Shown here: positions 45,478 through 55,605 of the stretch, in pieces | How the letters are laid out: every line of letters begins with the position of its first letter | Position numbering within the stretch: the stretch's first letter is position 1 | Assembly: GCF_013284055.1 (NCBI RefSeq) | Contig: NZ_CP054143.1 | Coordinates: 2,852,001-2,916,000, forward strand | Length of the DNA stretch: 64,000 nt | Direction of reading: 5' to 3' | DNA from: Deefgea piscis | GTDB taxonomy: Bacteria > Pseudomonadota > Gammaproteobacteria > Burkholderiales > Chitinibacteraceae | Notes under the pieces: generated by a model | Database searches by the model: none | Seen by the model: the letters and a program-made list of their open reading frames with translations, nothing else | What the model was told of the DNA's origin: nothing | Made by a program: the position numbers and the translations under genes

Positions 45478-48114
45478 ATGACTGTTACTAATGTACAAGA
45501 ACTTGATGCACTGGTCGCTCGGGTTAAAAAAGCACAGCAATTGTTTGCCACTTATTCGCAAGAACAAGTCGATGAAATCTTCCGTGTTGCTGCCTTAGCC
45601 GCTGCCGATGCACGCTTACCACTATCCAAAATGGCAGTTGCCGAAACTGGCATGGGCATTGTTGAAGACAAAGTCATCAAGAATCACTTTGCTTCTGAAT
45701 ATATCTACAATGCTTACAAAGACGAAAAAACTTGCGGCATTCTGTCAGTGGATGATGCTTTCGGCACAATGACAATTGCTGAGCCAATCGGGATTATCTG
45801 CGGCATCGTACCAACGACCAACCCAACTTCAACCGCCATTTTCAAAGCCTTGATTTCTTTGAAAACCCGCAACGGTATCGTATTTAGCCCGCACCCACGT
45901 GCACGCAAATCAACTTGCGCTGCGGCACGTATCGTTCTAGAAGCAGCCATTGCTGCCGGCGCACCGCGCGACATCATCGGCTGGATTGACGAACCAACTG
46001 TTGAATTGTCAAATCACCTAATGAAGCACCCAGATTTGAACTTAATCTTGGCCACTGGTGGCCCAGGCATGGTTAAAGCGGCGTATAGCTCTGGCAAGCC
46101 TGCTATTGGTGTTGGCGCAGGCAATACCCCAGTTGTTATCGATGAAACTGCCGATATCAAACGCGCAGTTGCTTCAATCTTGATGTCAAAAACATTCGAC
46201 AATGGCGTGGTTTGCGCTTCAGAACAGTCAGTTATCGTTGTAGACAGCATCTACGAACAAGTTAAAGAGCGCTTCAACCAAAACGGCGGCTACATCTTAA
46301 GCAAAAAAGAAACCGAAGCAGTTCGTAAAGTGATTTTGGTTAACGGCGGCCTAAACGCCAATATCGTTGGTCAATCTGCAATCAAGATCGCGGAAATGGC
46401 CGGCATTAAAGTACCGGTTTACACCAAAGTATTGATCGGTGAAGTGACTTCAGTTGGCGAAGAAGAAGAATTCGCTCACGAGAAGCTCTCCCCTACCTTG
46501 GCAATGTATCGTGCTAAAGACTTCTTTGATGCGGTATCTAAAGCTGAAGCACTGGTGGCTTTGGGTGGCATTGGCCACACTTCATCACTTTATACCGACC
46601 AAGATTTGCAAGCTGAACGCATCGCTTACTTTGGCGACAAAATGAAAACAGCCCGTATCTTGATTAATACGCCTTCTTCACAAGGTGGTATTGGTGACTT
46701 GTACAACTTTAAATTAGCGCCATCGCTAACTTTGGGTTGTGGTTCATGGGGCGGCAATTCGATCTCTGAAAACGTGGGCCCAAAACATTTACTCAACAAG
46801 AAAACTGTTGCGAAGCGAGCTGAAAACATGTTGTGGCACAAACTTCCAAAAAGCATTTACTTCCGTCGCGGCAGCTTGTCGATTGCACTTAAAGAGTTGG
46901 GTGGCAGCAAAAAACGCGCAGCCATCGTTACCGACCATTTCTTGTTCAATAACGGCATGTGCGATGAAACCATCCGCGTTCTAAAACAACAAGGTTTAGA
47001 AGTTGAAGTATTCCACGAAGTTGAAGCCGACCCAACCTTGGCCGTTGTTCGCAAAGGCGTGGCAATGCTCAATAGCTTCAAACCTGATGTAATTATTGCG
47101 CTCGGTGGCGGCTCGCCAATGGATGCTGCAAAAATCATGTGGGTTATGTACGAGCACCCAGAAGTTCATTTTGAAGATTTGGCGCTGCGCTTTATGGATA
47201 TCCGTAAACGTATCTACACTTTCCCAAAAATGGGCATTAAAGCTGAATTGATTGCCATCCCAACCACTTCAGGCACTGGCTCAGAAGTAACACCATTTGC
47301 CGTGGTAACCGATGAAGTAACTGGCATGAAATACCCAATTGCCGATTACGAACTCACACCAAACATGGCCATCATCGATTCAAACTTGGTTATGAACATG
47401 CCAAAATCGTTGACTGCTTTTGGTGGTATTGATGCAGTAACCCACGCACTTGAAGCCTATGTATCGGTATTGGCGAACGAGTTCTCTGATCCGCACGCCC
47501 TGCAAGCGCTCAAATTACTTAAGCAATACCTGCCATCGTCATACATCAATGGCGCGAACGATCCCAAAGCACGTGAACAAGTTCACAATGCAGCAACGAT
47601 CGCCGGCATGTCGTTTGCCAATGCATTCTTGGGTGTTTGTCACTCAATGGCGCACAAATTGGGTGCTGAATTCCATCTGGCGCACGGCTTAGCCAACGCC
47701 CTATTGATCAGCAACGTGATTCGTTACAATGCAGTCGATATTCCGACTAAACAAACTGCATTTAGCCAATACGATCGCCCACAAGCTAAATGCCGTTATG
47801 CCGATATCGCTGAGCATTTAGGTCTGGCTGGCAAAAACGACGACCAAAAAGTGGAGAGCTTGATTGCTTGGGTTGATGAACTCAAACAAGTATTAAACAT
47901 CCCAATGTCGATCAAAGATGCGGGCGTTAACGAAGCTGACTTTATGGCCCGTGTTGACCGCATTGCTGAAGAAGCGTTTGATGACCAATGTACCGGCGCC
48001 AACCCACGCTTCCCATTGATTAGCGAATTGAAACAACTCCTAATCGACAGCTACTACGGCCGCGCATACAAAGAAACATACGGCGTAGTCGCTGAAGCCA
48101 AAGCCAGCAAATAA
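45478..48114 (+). CDS. adhE: Bifunctional acetaldehyde-CoA / alcohol dehydrogenase
   Basis: An 878-residue AdhE. The N-terminal aldehyde dehydrogenase (about 1-440) has its catalytic Cys in FDNGVVCASEQ. The C-terminal iron-dependent alcohol dehydrogenase (about 455-870) has GGGSPMDAAK and the metal ligands in the ALEAYVS and HSMAHKLG...HGLANA regions. It reduces acetyl-CoA to ethanol, regenerating NAD in anaerobic growth, and forms spirosome filaments in other species. Codon use is biased like a highly expressed gene. A terminator follows. Confidence 0.97.
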   Translation: MTVTNVQELDALVARVKKAQQLFATYSQEQVDEIFRVAALAAADARLPLSKMAVAETGMGIVEDKVIKNHFASEYIYNAYKDEKTCGILSVDDAFGTMTIAEPIGIICGIVPTTNPTSTAIFKALISLKTRNGIVFSPHPRARKSTCAAARIVLEAAIAAGAPRDIIGWIDEPTVELSNHLMKHPDLNLILATGGPGMVKAAYSSGKPAIGVGAGNTPVVIDETADIKRAVASILMSKTFDNGVVCASEQSVIVVDSIYEQVKERFNQNGGYILSKKETEAVRKVILVNGGLNANIVGQSAIKIAEMAGIKVPVYTKVLIGEVTSVGEEEEFAHEKLSPTLAMYRAKDFFDAVSKAEALVALGGIGHTSSLYTDQDLQAERIAYFGDKMKTARILINTPSSQGGIGDLYNFKLAPSLTLGCGSWGGNSISENVGPKHLLNKKTVAKRAENMLWHKLPKSIYFRRGSLSIALKELGGSKKRAAIVTDHFLFNNGMCDETIRVLKQQGLEVEVFHEVEADPTLAVVRKGVAMLNSFKPDVIIALGGGSPMDAAKIMWVMYEHPEVHFEDLALRFMDIRKRIYTFPKMGIKAELIAIPTTSGTGSEVTPFAVVTDEVTGMKYPIADYELTPNMAIIDSNLVMNMPKSLTAFGGIDAVTHALEAYVSVLANEFSDPHALQALKLLKQYLPSSYINGANDPKAREQVHNAATIAGMSFANAFLGVCHSMAHKLGAEFHLAHGLANALLISNVIRYNAVDIPTKQTAFSQYDRPQAKCRYADIAEHLGLAGKNDDQKVESLIAWVDELKQVLNIPMSIKDAGVNEADFMARVDRIAEEAFDDQCTGANPRFPLISELKQLLIDSYYGRAYKETYGVVAEAKASK

Positions 48115-48135
48115 AAAATAATTTGCCTTAACCCC

Positions 48136-48161
48136 AAAAAGCCCGCAAAAGCGGGCTTTTT
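48136..48161 (+). terminator. Intrinsic terminator after adhE
   Basis: AAAAAGCCCGC and GCGGGCTTTTT pair around a four-A loop, 22 bases past the stop. Confidence 0.95.
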
Positions 48162-48228
48162 GCTGTCGGAGGATTGTGCATCAACATGGTAAACTGCCCA
48201 CCCACACCAAAAAACCGGTCGCTTGTGC

Positions 48229-49464
48229 ATGTATGAATTATTAATTGGCCTTCGCTACACCCGCGCCAAGCGGCGCAATGGCTTTATTTCGTTTATTTCT
48301 TTGGTTTCAATTCTCGGGATTGCCCTTGGCGTTGCCGCGCTCATTATTGTTTTGTCGGTAATGAATGGATTTCAAGAAGAAGTACGCAATCGCATGCTCG
48401 GCATGACCTCGCACATTACGATCTCTAGCCCCGACAATAGCCTGCAAGACTGGCATGCGGCAGCAAAAATCAGTGCGCAAAATCCACACGTCAAAGGCGC
48501 AGCACCCTATGTAATGGGCCAAGGTTTATTCACCAATGGTAGCCAAGTCAAAGGGGTTTTGGTGCGCGGCATCAACCCTGAGCTCGAGCCCAAAGTCAGC
48601 GAATTGGCGGACAAAATCGTCAGCGGTCGGCTAGACACCCTGCAACAAGGGCAATTTAATGTGGTTCTAGGCTGGGCCCTAGCGCAAGAGCTCGGCGTGG
48701 GCGTGGGCGACAAAGTCACCCTCATCACCCCACAAGGGCAAGTCACTCCGGCCGGACTACTCCCGCGCATGCGGCAGTTTACCGTCGGCGGCATTTTTAA
48801 AGCGGACTACTACCCGTATGACGCCAATTTGGCGATGATTCATCTGGTCGACGCGCAAAAACTATATCGCACCGGCGATGCAGTCAGCGGCGTACGCCTC
48901 AAGATTGACGACTTATTTAAAGCCCGTGAAGTCGCTCGAGAAATCAATCGCACCTTGCCTGAGCTGATTGTTGCCGACTGGAGCCAAGAAAACCCAACGT
49001 ATTTTCGCGCCGTTGAAATCGAAAAACGCATGATGTTTATTATCTTGACGCTCATTGTCGCTGTCGCTGCGTTTAATCTGGTGTCAACCCTGGTGATGCT
49101 GGTGACTGACAAACAAGCGGACATTGCCATCTTACGAACACTGGGCGCGTCGCCGGCTTCGATTATGAAAATATTTTTAGTTAATGGTGCGATTTCCGGC
49201 TTTATCGGCACTGCGGCTGGCGTCGCGGGTGGCGTATTGGTCGCCGCCAATATTGGCACCATCGTCCCCTTTATTGAAAAAATCATCGGCGCGCAAATTC
49301 TTTCTGCCGACGTGTATTTGATCACCGAGTTGCCATCTAAAATCATCGCCAACGATGTGATCAGCATCGGCGTCATTTCATTGTTATTGGCGCTATTGGC
49401 AACGCTTTACCCAAGCTGGCGTGCATCGCGAGTTAATCCAGCGGAGGCGCTACGCTATGAGTAA
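48229..49464 (+). CDS. lolC: Lipoprotein-releasing ABC transporter permease LolC/LolE
   Basis: A 411-residue inner-membrane protein with one N-terminal helix ([23 protein letters not shown]), a large periplasmic domain (about 50-265) and three C-terminal helices (FtsX-like). Start [24 protein letters not shown] is typical. It extracts outer-membrane lipoproteins from the inner membrane with LolD. Only one permease gene is present; a homodimeric LolF-like complex or a second gene elsewhere is possible. Confidence 0.94.
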   Translation: MYELLIGLRYTRAKRRNGFISFISLVSILGIALGVAALIIVLSVMNGFQEEVRNRMLGMTSHITISSPDNSLQDWHAAAKISAQNPHVKGAAPYVMGQGLFTNGSQVKGVLVRGINPELEPKVSELADKIVSGRLDTLQQGQFNVVLGWALAQELGVGVGDKVTLITPQGQVTPAGLLPRMRQFTVGGIFKADYYPYDANLAMIHLVDAQKLYRTGDAVSGVRLKIDDLFKAREVAREINRTLPELIVADWSQENPTYFRAVEIEKRMMFIILTLIVAVAAFNLVSTLVMLVTDKQADIAILRTLGASPASIMKIFLVNGAISGFIGTAAGVAGGVLVAANIGTIVPFIEKIIGAQILSADVYLITELPSKIIANDVISIGVISLLLALLATLYPSWRASRVNPAEALRYE

Positions 49465-50131
49465 TCCAATTCTTTCAGCAAAAAACCTAAGCAAAACCTA
49501 TCAATCGGGTCAGCTGCAAACGCCAGTATTAAGTGCGGTGAATTTCGAACTGAATCGCGGTGAAATCGTGGCCATTGTTGGTGCTTCGGGCTCCGGCAAA
49601 TCCACCCTACTACACAGCCTTGGTGCGCTCGACTCCCCTACCAGTGGCGAAGTTCGCCTACTGGAACAAGATCCATTTTTGCTCAATGAAACTGAGCGCG
49701 GCTTATTGCGCAATCATCAACTGGGTTTTGTATATCAGTTCCATCATTTATTGCCCGAGTTTACCGCCGCCGAAAATGTGGCCATGCCGTTATTTATTCG
49801 CCGAATGAACAAGGTCGCCGCCCTAGCGCAAGCGCAAGCCATGCTCGACAAAGTCGGCCTTGGCCATCGTGGGCACCACAAGCCGAGCGAACTTTCGGGC
49901 GGCGAGCGCCAACGCGCCGCCATTGCGCGAGCGCTGGTGACCCAGCCCGCCTGCGTATTGGCTGACGAACCGACCGGCAATTTAGACCGCAAAAATGCCG
50001 GCGTGGTGTTTGACTTAATGCTGGAATTGGCTCGAGAGAGTGGCACTGGCTTTGTGATCGTGACGCACGACACTGAATTGGCCGCGCGCTGTGATCGCTC
50101 ACTGCGTTTAGACTTTGGGGTATTAAGCTAG
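49457..50131 (+). CDS. lolD: Lipoprotein-releasing ABC transporter ATP-binding protein LolD
   Basis: A 224-residue ABC ATPase: Walker [11 protein letters not shown]-loop, signature LSGGERQR, Walker [10 protein letters not shown] and the switch His in VTHDTE. It powers LolC-mediated lipoprotein release. The ATG at 49457 lies inside the lolC end (8-base overlap) with GGAGG upstream, implying coupling. Confidence 0.96.
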   Translation: MSNPILSAKNLSKTYQSGQLQTPVLSAVNFELNRGEIVAIVGASGSGKSTLLHSLGALDSPTSGEVRLLEQDPFLLNETERGLLRNHQLGFVYQFHHLLPEFTAAENVAMPLFIRRMNKVAALAQAQAMLDKVGLGHRGHHKPSELSGGERQRAAIARALVTQPACVLADEPTGNLDRKNAGVVFDLMLELARESGTGFVIVTHDTELAARCDRSLRLDFGVLS

Positions 50132-50195
50132 CAACAGCGAAAGACAATGCTTTGCAGTAAATACCCATTATTATTGTGATTAAGAAGGAAAACAA

Positions 50196-51470
50196 ATGAC
50201 TCAATTTGATTTATTGGCTGACCTAGAACAGCGCGGCCTCATTGCCCAACAAACCGACGCTGTTGCACTTGGCAAACTCATGAGCGAACAAGCCATTACT
50301 CTGTATTGTGGCTTTGACCCAACCGCAGACAGTCTGCACATTGGTAGCTTGGTGCCTATTTTGGTGCTTAAGCGCTTCCAACAAGCTGGCCACAAACCAA
50401 TCGCACTGGTTGGCGGCGCCACCGGCATGATTGGCGACCCCTCATTTAAAGCGGCTGAGCGCAAACTTAATACACTGGACGTTATCGAAGGCTGGGTCGG
50501 TAAAATCCGCAACCAAGTCTCTCCATTCTTAAGTTTTGAAGGCAATAACGCCGCCATTATGGCCAACAATCATGACTGGTACGCCAAGATGGACATTTTG
50601 GCGTTCTTGCGCGACATCGGCAAACACTTCTCTGTTAACAATATGATTAACAAAGAATCAGTAAAACAACGAATTAACCGCGACGGCGACGGCATTTCTT
50701 TTACTGAATTTACCTACAGCCTATTGCAAGGTTACGATTTTGTTGTATTGAACGAGCAATACGGTTGCCAATTGCAAATCGGCGGCTCTGATCAATGGGG
50801 TAATATCACAGCCGGCACGGATTTGACGCGCCGCATGCGCCAACAATCGGTACATGGCTTAACAATGCCATTGGTCACCAAGTCTGACGGCACTAAATTT
50901 GGCAAAACTGAAAGCGGCACCATTTGGCTGGACCGCAAGAAAACCTCACCGTACAAGTTCTACCAATTTTGGCTTTCGACTGCCGATGCCGACGTATACA
51001 AATTCCTGCGCTACTTCACATTCTTGAGTGTGAGTGAGATTGCCGCAATTGAAGCCGCCGATTTGGCTTCAGGTAAAAAACCAGAAGCCCAACGCATCTT
51101 GGCCGAACAAGTCACTGAACTCGTACACGGCAAAGACGCGGTGATCGCGGCTGAGCGCATTAGCCAAAGTCTGTTTGCTGAAGACCAAAACGCCCTCACC
51201 GAACTTGATTTTGAACAACTGGCACTGGATGGCTTGCCAACATTCGAGCTGGCGCGCGACGCCAATGGCTTGATTGATGTCTTGGCCGCTACTGAGCTTG
51301 CCACCTCAAAAAGCCAAGCACGTGGCTTTATTGAAAGCGGCGCAGCGATTGTTAATGGCGCCAAAATCACTGATTTAACCGCGACAATCACCGAAGCCGA
51401 TTACAAATTTGGCCGTTACACCCTACTTCGTCGCGGCAAGAAAAATCATGCGTTGGTGGTTTGGCAGTAA
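50196..51470 (+). CDS. tyrS: Tyrosyl-tRNA synthetase
   Basis: A 424-residue class I synthetase with the HIGH-like LHIGSL, the tyrosine-binding [15 protein letters not shown] and KMSKS as KFGKT. A C-terminal S4 RNA-binding domain runs from about residue 355 ([20 protein letters not shown]). GAAGGA precedes the ATG. A clear terminator follows. Confidence 0.98.
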   Translation: MTQFDLLADLEQRGLIAQQTDAVALGKLMSEQAITLYCGFDPTADSLHIGSLVPILVLKRFQQAGHKPIALVGGATGMIGDPSFKAAERKLNTLDVIEGWVGKIRNQVSPFLSFEGNNAAIMANNHDWYAKMDILAFLRDIGKHFSVNNMINKESVKQRINRDGDGISFTEFTYSLLQGYDFVVLNEQYGCQLQIGGSDQWGNITAGTDLTRRMRQQSVHGLTMPLVTKSDGTKFGKTESGTIWLDRKKTSPYKFYQFWLSTADADVYKFLRYFTFLSVSEIAAIEAADLASGKKPEAQRILAEQVTELVHGKDAVIAAERISQSLFAEDQNALTELDFEQLALDGLPTFELARDANGLIDVLAATELATSKSQARGFIESGAAIVNGAKITDLTATITEADYKFGRYTLLRRGKKNHALVVWQ

Positions 51471-51527
51471 ACCAAAGGTATTTCGCTGCAGCCATAGTCA
51501 TTCATACCCTGCAGTTCAATACGTAAC

Positions 51528-51558
51528 AAAAAGCCCGGCATTTATGTCGGGCTTTTTT
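51528..51558. terminator. Terminator between tyrS and the methyltransferase gene
   Basis: AAAAAGCCCGGCA and the matching TGTCGGGCTTTTTT form a stem with T-runs on both strands, serving the convergent genes on each side. Confidence 0.9.
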
Positions 51559-51614
51559 ATGCCATCTAAGGCCACATAGTGCGTGCAACTACTAACTTGC
51601 CGCCCTACGACGCA

Positions 51615-52439
51615 TCAATACAAGAACCGACCAGTCATATCAGCCAAATTTGTTTCCGCCAGAATCTGTGCGATTTTTTCTCGGGCTTGTTTGCGCGGGG
51701 CATCTTTGCTTTGGCTGGCGATAATGAGCTCGTTTTTCATTGAGTGCTCCCAACCGACCAGTTCGGTCACTGTCACTTGATAGCCATTGGCTTGTAGCTG
51801 CAGGCAGCGCAGCACATTGGTGAGTTGACTACCAAATTCGCGAGTATGAATGGGGTGGCGCCACATTTCCGCCAGCGGCGTACTCGCTAAGGCTTTGCTT
51901 TTGTGTTTACGCAGCACACTGGCGACTTCAGCTTGGCAACACGGCACCAACACCATGTGGCGAGCGTTTTTTTCTAGGCCAAATTTAATGGCATCGTCAG
52001 TTGCGGTATCACAAGCGTGCAACGCAGTCACGATGTCGATTTGCGCTGGCATTTCTTTGGCGCTGGCGGCATTTTCTACCAACATATCCAAAAAAGTCAT
52101 GCGTTCAAACCCACAAAGCTGGGCCAGTTCGCGCGATTTTTGCACTAATTCAGAGCGAAATTCCGTGCCGTAAATATGGCCTGCCGGTTTATCTTTAAAA
52201 AACAAATCATAAATAATAAAACCCAAGTAAGACTTGCCTGCGCCATGATCAACCAAAGTGACATTTTCATGATCAGCCAGCGTTGATTTTAGCAAGGGCT
52301 CAATAAAGTTAAACAAGTGGTAAACCTGTTTAAGCTTACGTCGACTATCTTGGTTTAGCTTGCCATCGCGAGTGAGAATATGCAGCGCTTTTAATAGCTC
52401 AATCGATTGGCCAGCGCGAATTTCTGGAATGGCGTTCAT
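51615..52439 (-). CDS. Class I SAM-dependent methyltransferase (Methyltransf_32-like)
   Basis: A 274-residue protein with the SAM-binding VDHGAGKSYLGFIIYDL, the acidic IYGTEF after beta-2 and ALHACDTATDDAI followed by LVPCCQAEV, features of the Methyltransf_32 group whose members often act on RNA or are uncharacterised. A long helical N-terminus (about 1-55) includes a basic patch (RRKLKQVYHLFNF). The substrate is unknown. It is a single gene, convergent with tyrS. Confidence 0.85.
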   Translation of the reverse strand: MNAIPEIRAGQSIELLKALHILTRDGKLNQDSRRKLKQVYHLFNFIEPLLKSTLADHENVTLVDHGAGKSYLGFIIYDLFFKDKPAGHIYGTEFRSELVQKSRELAQLCGFERMTFLDMLVENAASAKEMPAQIDIVTALHACDTATDDAIKFGLEKNARHMVLVPCCQAEVASVLRKHKSKALASTPLAEMWRHPIHTREFGSQLTNVLRCLQLQANGYQVTVTELVGWEHSMKNELIIASQSKDAPRKQAREKIAQILAETNLADMTGRFLY

Positions 52440-52767
52440 ATCAAATCCTATCTAAGTAATTCTTTGGGTATTGCCCCATCTGTAAGGTATTTAAAAGCCT
52501 TGTTACAGATACATATCATTCAAATTCAAGCACCAGTGTGACTATTTACACTTACTAGAAGTGCCACTAGACGCAATTCGTTTCGATGCTACAGTAGCGA
52601 ACTAAAAATTGACTTCGGTGTCTGTTTAGTGACGGCTTTTATCGGGCTTTTAAAAACCCACCGTCAATCGCTACAAAAACGGGCATGAGCTTTATGGCTC
52701 AACAACGAGTTATATCAATCATGATCGGCACGCCTTAGCGCGCCATGCGGTTTGGATTAGGAACTAT
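52440..52767. other. 328-base intergenic region with two inverted repeats
   Basis: No gene is present. ATCTGTAA (52478-52485) pairs with TTACAGAT (52503-52510), and TGACGG (52630-52635) with CCGTCA (52661-52666), enclosing a smaller GGG...CCC stem. Both divergent genes' promoters must lie here but none is clear. Confidence 0.5.
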
Positions 52768-54102
52768 ATGAAACGGATTTTACCGCAATCATTCACCAAG
52801 GTGCGCGCCACTAGTGCGCTTTCGACGCAAGCATCTTGGCAAAAAAGACATTTAGCATGGTTGACAGCAGCCGTGTTTTTACCCCTAAGCTTGATGGTCA
52901 CCGCTTACGGCGTGGTTGAGTACGGCCCGAGTGAGCCGGTTAATGTGCGCCAAGTCACACAACAGCTCATTACCCCCACGATTGTCTCAGCACAAAGTGA
53001 CACCCCATTCTGGCGTGAAGAAATCATTCAAACCGGCGACGGGCTGGGTAAATTGTTTAATAAGCTATCGATCAACGACAACCAAGCATGGGAATTTATT
53101 CGCACCGACCCCAGTGCCAAAGTGTTGTACGAGCTGTCTGCTGGGCGTTTGATTCGCGCGCAAACCACGCCTGACGGCCGTTTATTACAAATGAGCTACC
53201 TCAACAAGGCCGGCAATTTGATTCAAGTGATTCGCGATGGCGAGCAACTGCGCACTCAAATCGCCCCCGCCGTTACCGAGAAATACACGCAGCAAAAATC
53301 CGGCACCATTAGCAGCTCTTTTTATGGTGCAACCGACGCGATCGGCCTACCCGATGAAGTCGCCCAGCAATTGATCGAAGCATTTGAGCAAAAAGTCGAC
53401 TTCCATAACAGCCTGAAAGCGGGAGATCATTTTTCGGTCATTTACGAAGTTGAAAAAAGTGGCGGCGAAGATTTACGCACCGGGCGGATTTTAGCCGCGC
53501 AATTTACCAATAACGGCCAAAAGCACGAGATTTACTGGTTTGCCGGCGCGGGAATTGAAGGCGCTTATTTTGATCAAAATGGTGAAACCTCAGGGCAAAG
53601 CTTTTTGTCTTCCCCAGTAAAATTCTCACGGATTAGCTCAGGATTTTCTCGCCGTTTCCATCCGGTATTGTTTAAATGGAAATCACACAAAGGCGTAGAT
53701 TACGCCGCACCAACTGGCACGCCCATTTACAGTGCGGCCGACGGCGTAGTAACGCGAGTGACTCGCGATGCTGGCTACGGTAAATTTATCGAGATAAAGC
53801 ATGGCGACCAATACAGCACGCTGTATGCGCATTTATCGGCTTTTGCCAAAGGGCTAAAACCCGGACAAAGCATTAAAAAAGGTGAAGTGATTGGCGCAGT
53901 AGGCCGCACCGGCCGCGTCACTGGGCCACATTTGCATTACGAATTCAAAGTCAAAGGCACGCAAGTTAATCCTTTAACCTTGAAGCTACCCAATAGCAAA
54001 CCACTCAATGCGACACAATTGGCGCAATTTAAACCACAAATGCTGCGCACAAAGCAACAATTGGCGCTGCTGAGCAAGGTAGAATTGGCCAAATTGGATT
54101 AA
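52768..54102 (+). CDS. mepM: Murein DD-endopeptidase, M23 family (MepM-like)
   Basis: A 444-residue membrane-anchored protein: an N-terminal hydrophobic segment (about 30-48), an OapA/LysM-like region (about 80-150, TGDGLGKLFNKLSI) and an M23 peptidase at about 285-415. The zinc ligands are present in HKGVDYAAP (His, Asp) and HLHYE (His), so it should be active. It cleaves D-Ala-mDAP crosslinks to allow wall growth. anmK follows 19 bases later, making a wall remodelling and recycling pair. Confidence 0.92.
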   Translation: MKRILPQSFTKVRATSALSTQASWQKRHLAWLTAAVFLPLSLMVTAYGVVEYGPSEPVNVRQVTQQLITPTIVSAQSDTPFWREEIIQTGDGLGKLFNKLSINDNQAWEFIRTDPSAKVLYELSAGRLIRAQTTPDGRLLQMSYLNKAGNLIQVIRDGEQLRTQIAPAVTEKYTQQKSGTISSSFYGATDAIGLPDEVAQQLIEAFEQKVDFHNSLKAGDHFSVIYEVEKSGGEDLRTGRILAAQFTNNGQKHEIYWFAGAGIEGAYFDQNGETSGQSFLSSPVKFSRISSGFSRRFHPVLFKWKSHKGVDYAAPTGTPIYSAADGVVTRVTRDAGYGKFIEIKHGDQYSTLYAHLSAFAKGLKPGQSIKKGEVIGAVGRTGRVTGPHLHYEFKVKGTQVNPLTLKLPNSKPLNATQLAQFKPQMLRTKQQLALLSKVELAKLD

Positions 54103-54121
54103 TTCACAGGATGTAGCGGCA

Positions 54122-55216
54122 ATGGCGCAGAGTAATCTCTATATTGGGCTCATGACAGGTACGAGCTTGGATGGTATCGATGCAGTGATCGTCGACATGC
54201 AAGACAGCACGCCACGATTGATCGCCAGCTTGGGGGCGCCATTGCCACCACAACTGCGCGCGCAATTATTGCAACTGCAAAGCGCGTCGCACGATGAAAT
54301 CCACTTGGCGCAACTCGCCGCTAACGCCCATAGCCTGGCCTGTGCTGCGGTAGTGGCGACGCTACTCGAGAAAGCCCAACTCAAGCCCAACGCCATTATG
54401 GCCATTGGCAATCACGGCCAAACCATTCGTCATCGCCCTGAGCTGGGGTATACACTGCAAATCGGCAACCATGCACTGCTTGCTGAGCATACTGGCATTA
54501 CCGTGGTCGGTGATTTTCGTTCTCGGGATGTAGCAGCGGGCGGGCAAGGTGCACCGCTAGTTCCCGCATTTCACCAAGCGGTTTTTGCTAGCCCAAATCA
54601 AAATCGGATAATTCTGAATATTGGCGGCATCGCCAATTTAAGCTGGCTAGGTCAAGACCAGCGCATTACTGGCTTTGATAGTGGCCCGGGCAATGTATTG
54701 ATGGACCTGTGGATTCACCAGCACCGAGGGGCGAATTATGATGCCGATGGCGCTTGGGCTGCCAGCGGTCAAATTTTGCCCGATCTACTGGCAGACATGC
54801 TCACCGAGCCATTTTTTGCGCAACCTGCTCCAAAAAGCACGGGGCGTGATTTATTTCACCAGACTTGGCTAGATCAGCATTTGGTCGGACGGAACGATAA
54901 AGCTGCAGACGTGCAAGCGACTTTATGCGCCCTGACCGCCAACAGCATCAGCCAAGCCATTTTAAGCCAAGGCACGCCAGATGAAGTATTAGTCTGTGGT
55001 GGTGGCGCACATAATCAGCAGTTGATGCATCTATTGACCCAGCAACTCTCTTGCCCAGTCAGCAGCACCGCCAGCGTTGGCATTCATCCAGACTGGGTGG
55101 AAGCTTTTGCATTTGCATGGCTGGCCGAGCGCTGCATAACCCGCGCCAGTGCTAATCTACCTGCGGTTACCGGCGCACAAGGCTCGCGCATTTTAGGCGC
55201 CATCTGGCCAAACTAA
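54122..55216 (+). CDS. anmK: Anhydro-N-acetylmuramic acid kinase
   Basis: A 364-residue ASKHA-fold kinase. MTGTSLDGIDAVIVD binds ATP phosphate, GNHGQTIRH and GDFRSRDVAAGGQGAPLVP bind sugar, and GFDSGPGN and VCGGGAHN complete the fold. It cleaves and phosphorylates anhydroMurNAc to MurNAc-6-P in wall recycling. Pairing with an M23 endopeptidase gene is common in betaproteobacteria. Confidence 0.96.
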   Translation: MAQSNLYIGLMTGTSLDGIDAVIVDMQDSTPRLIASLGAPLPPQLRAQLLQLQSASHDEIHLAQLAANAHSLACAAVVATLLEKAQLKPNAIMAIGNHGQTIRHRPELGYTLQIGNHALLAEHTGITVVGDFRSRDVAAGGQGAPLVPAFHQAVFASPNQNRIILNIGGIANLSWLGQDQRITGFDSGPGNVLMDLWIHQHRGANYDADGAWAASGQILPDLLADMLTEPFFAQPAPKSTGRDLFHQTWLDQHLVGRNDKAADVQATLCALTANSISQAILSQGTPDEVLVCGGGAHNQQLMHLLTQQLSCPVSSTASVGIHPDWVEAFAFAWLAERCITRASANLPAVTGAQGSRILGAIWPN

Positions 55217-55280
55217 GCGCAGCAAAATCAATACTCGTTACACCCTAGCAATCAACCTCAAACACAGCCACTGACCGAAT

Positions 55281-55541
55281 ATGAGCATTCAAATCGAAAA
55301 ATCACTCCATCCACAATTACAGCACGCCATTCAACGCTATTGCCGAGAAGAGCTCGACACCGACATTGGCGAGCTGCAAGCGACTTTGGTGCTGGATTTT
55401 GTACTGCGCGAAATTGGCCCACACATCTACAACCAAGCGATTCGCGACGCGCAAAACCATCTTGCGCAACAAGTGGAGTCGCTGCCTGAGCACTGTTTTG
55501 AAGTCGCCACTGGCTATTGGAACAAAAAACCCCAACGCTGA
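55281..55541 (+). CDS. DUF2164 family protein
   Basis: An 86-residue soluble protein matching the DUF2164 pattern: IQRYCREELDTDIGELQATLVLDFVL followed by IGPHIYNQAIRDAQNHL. No catalytic motif, membrane segment or Cys pair is evident; it looks helical. Function is unknown. It stands 64 bases after anmK, followed by a palindromic repeat. Confidence 0.85.
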   Translation: MSIQIEKSLHPQLQHAIQRYCREELDTDIGELQATLVLDFVLREIGPHIYNQAIRDAQNHLAQQVESLPEHCFEVATGYWNKKPQR

Positions 55542-55543
55542 TG

Positions 55544-55590
55544 GGTATATTAATCCAGCGCTTAGCCAATAAGCGCCAGAATTAAATACC
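55544..55590. repeat. GGTAT/ATACC-bounded inverted repeat between convergent genes
   Basis: Left arm 55544-55564 and right arm 55570-55590 pair imperfectly around a GCCAA loop; GCGCTTA/TAAGCGC and the GGTAT/ATACC ends match. It has no T-run. The left end GGTATATTAATCCA is identical to the start of the 357-403 repeat, supporting a shared family. Confidence 0.55.
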
Positions 55591-55605
55591 TACCATGCAA
55601 TCACA

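Noticed and set aside
49421-49456. Upstream lolD start (MHRELIQ)
   Set aside because: It lies deep inside lolC and adds unconserved residues; the ATG at 49457 has a GGAGG site and gives the family N-terminus.
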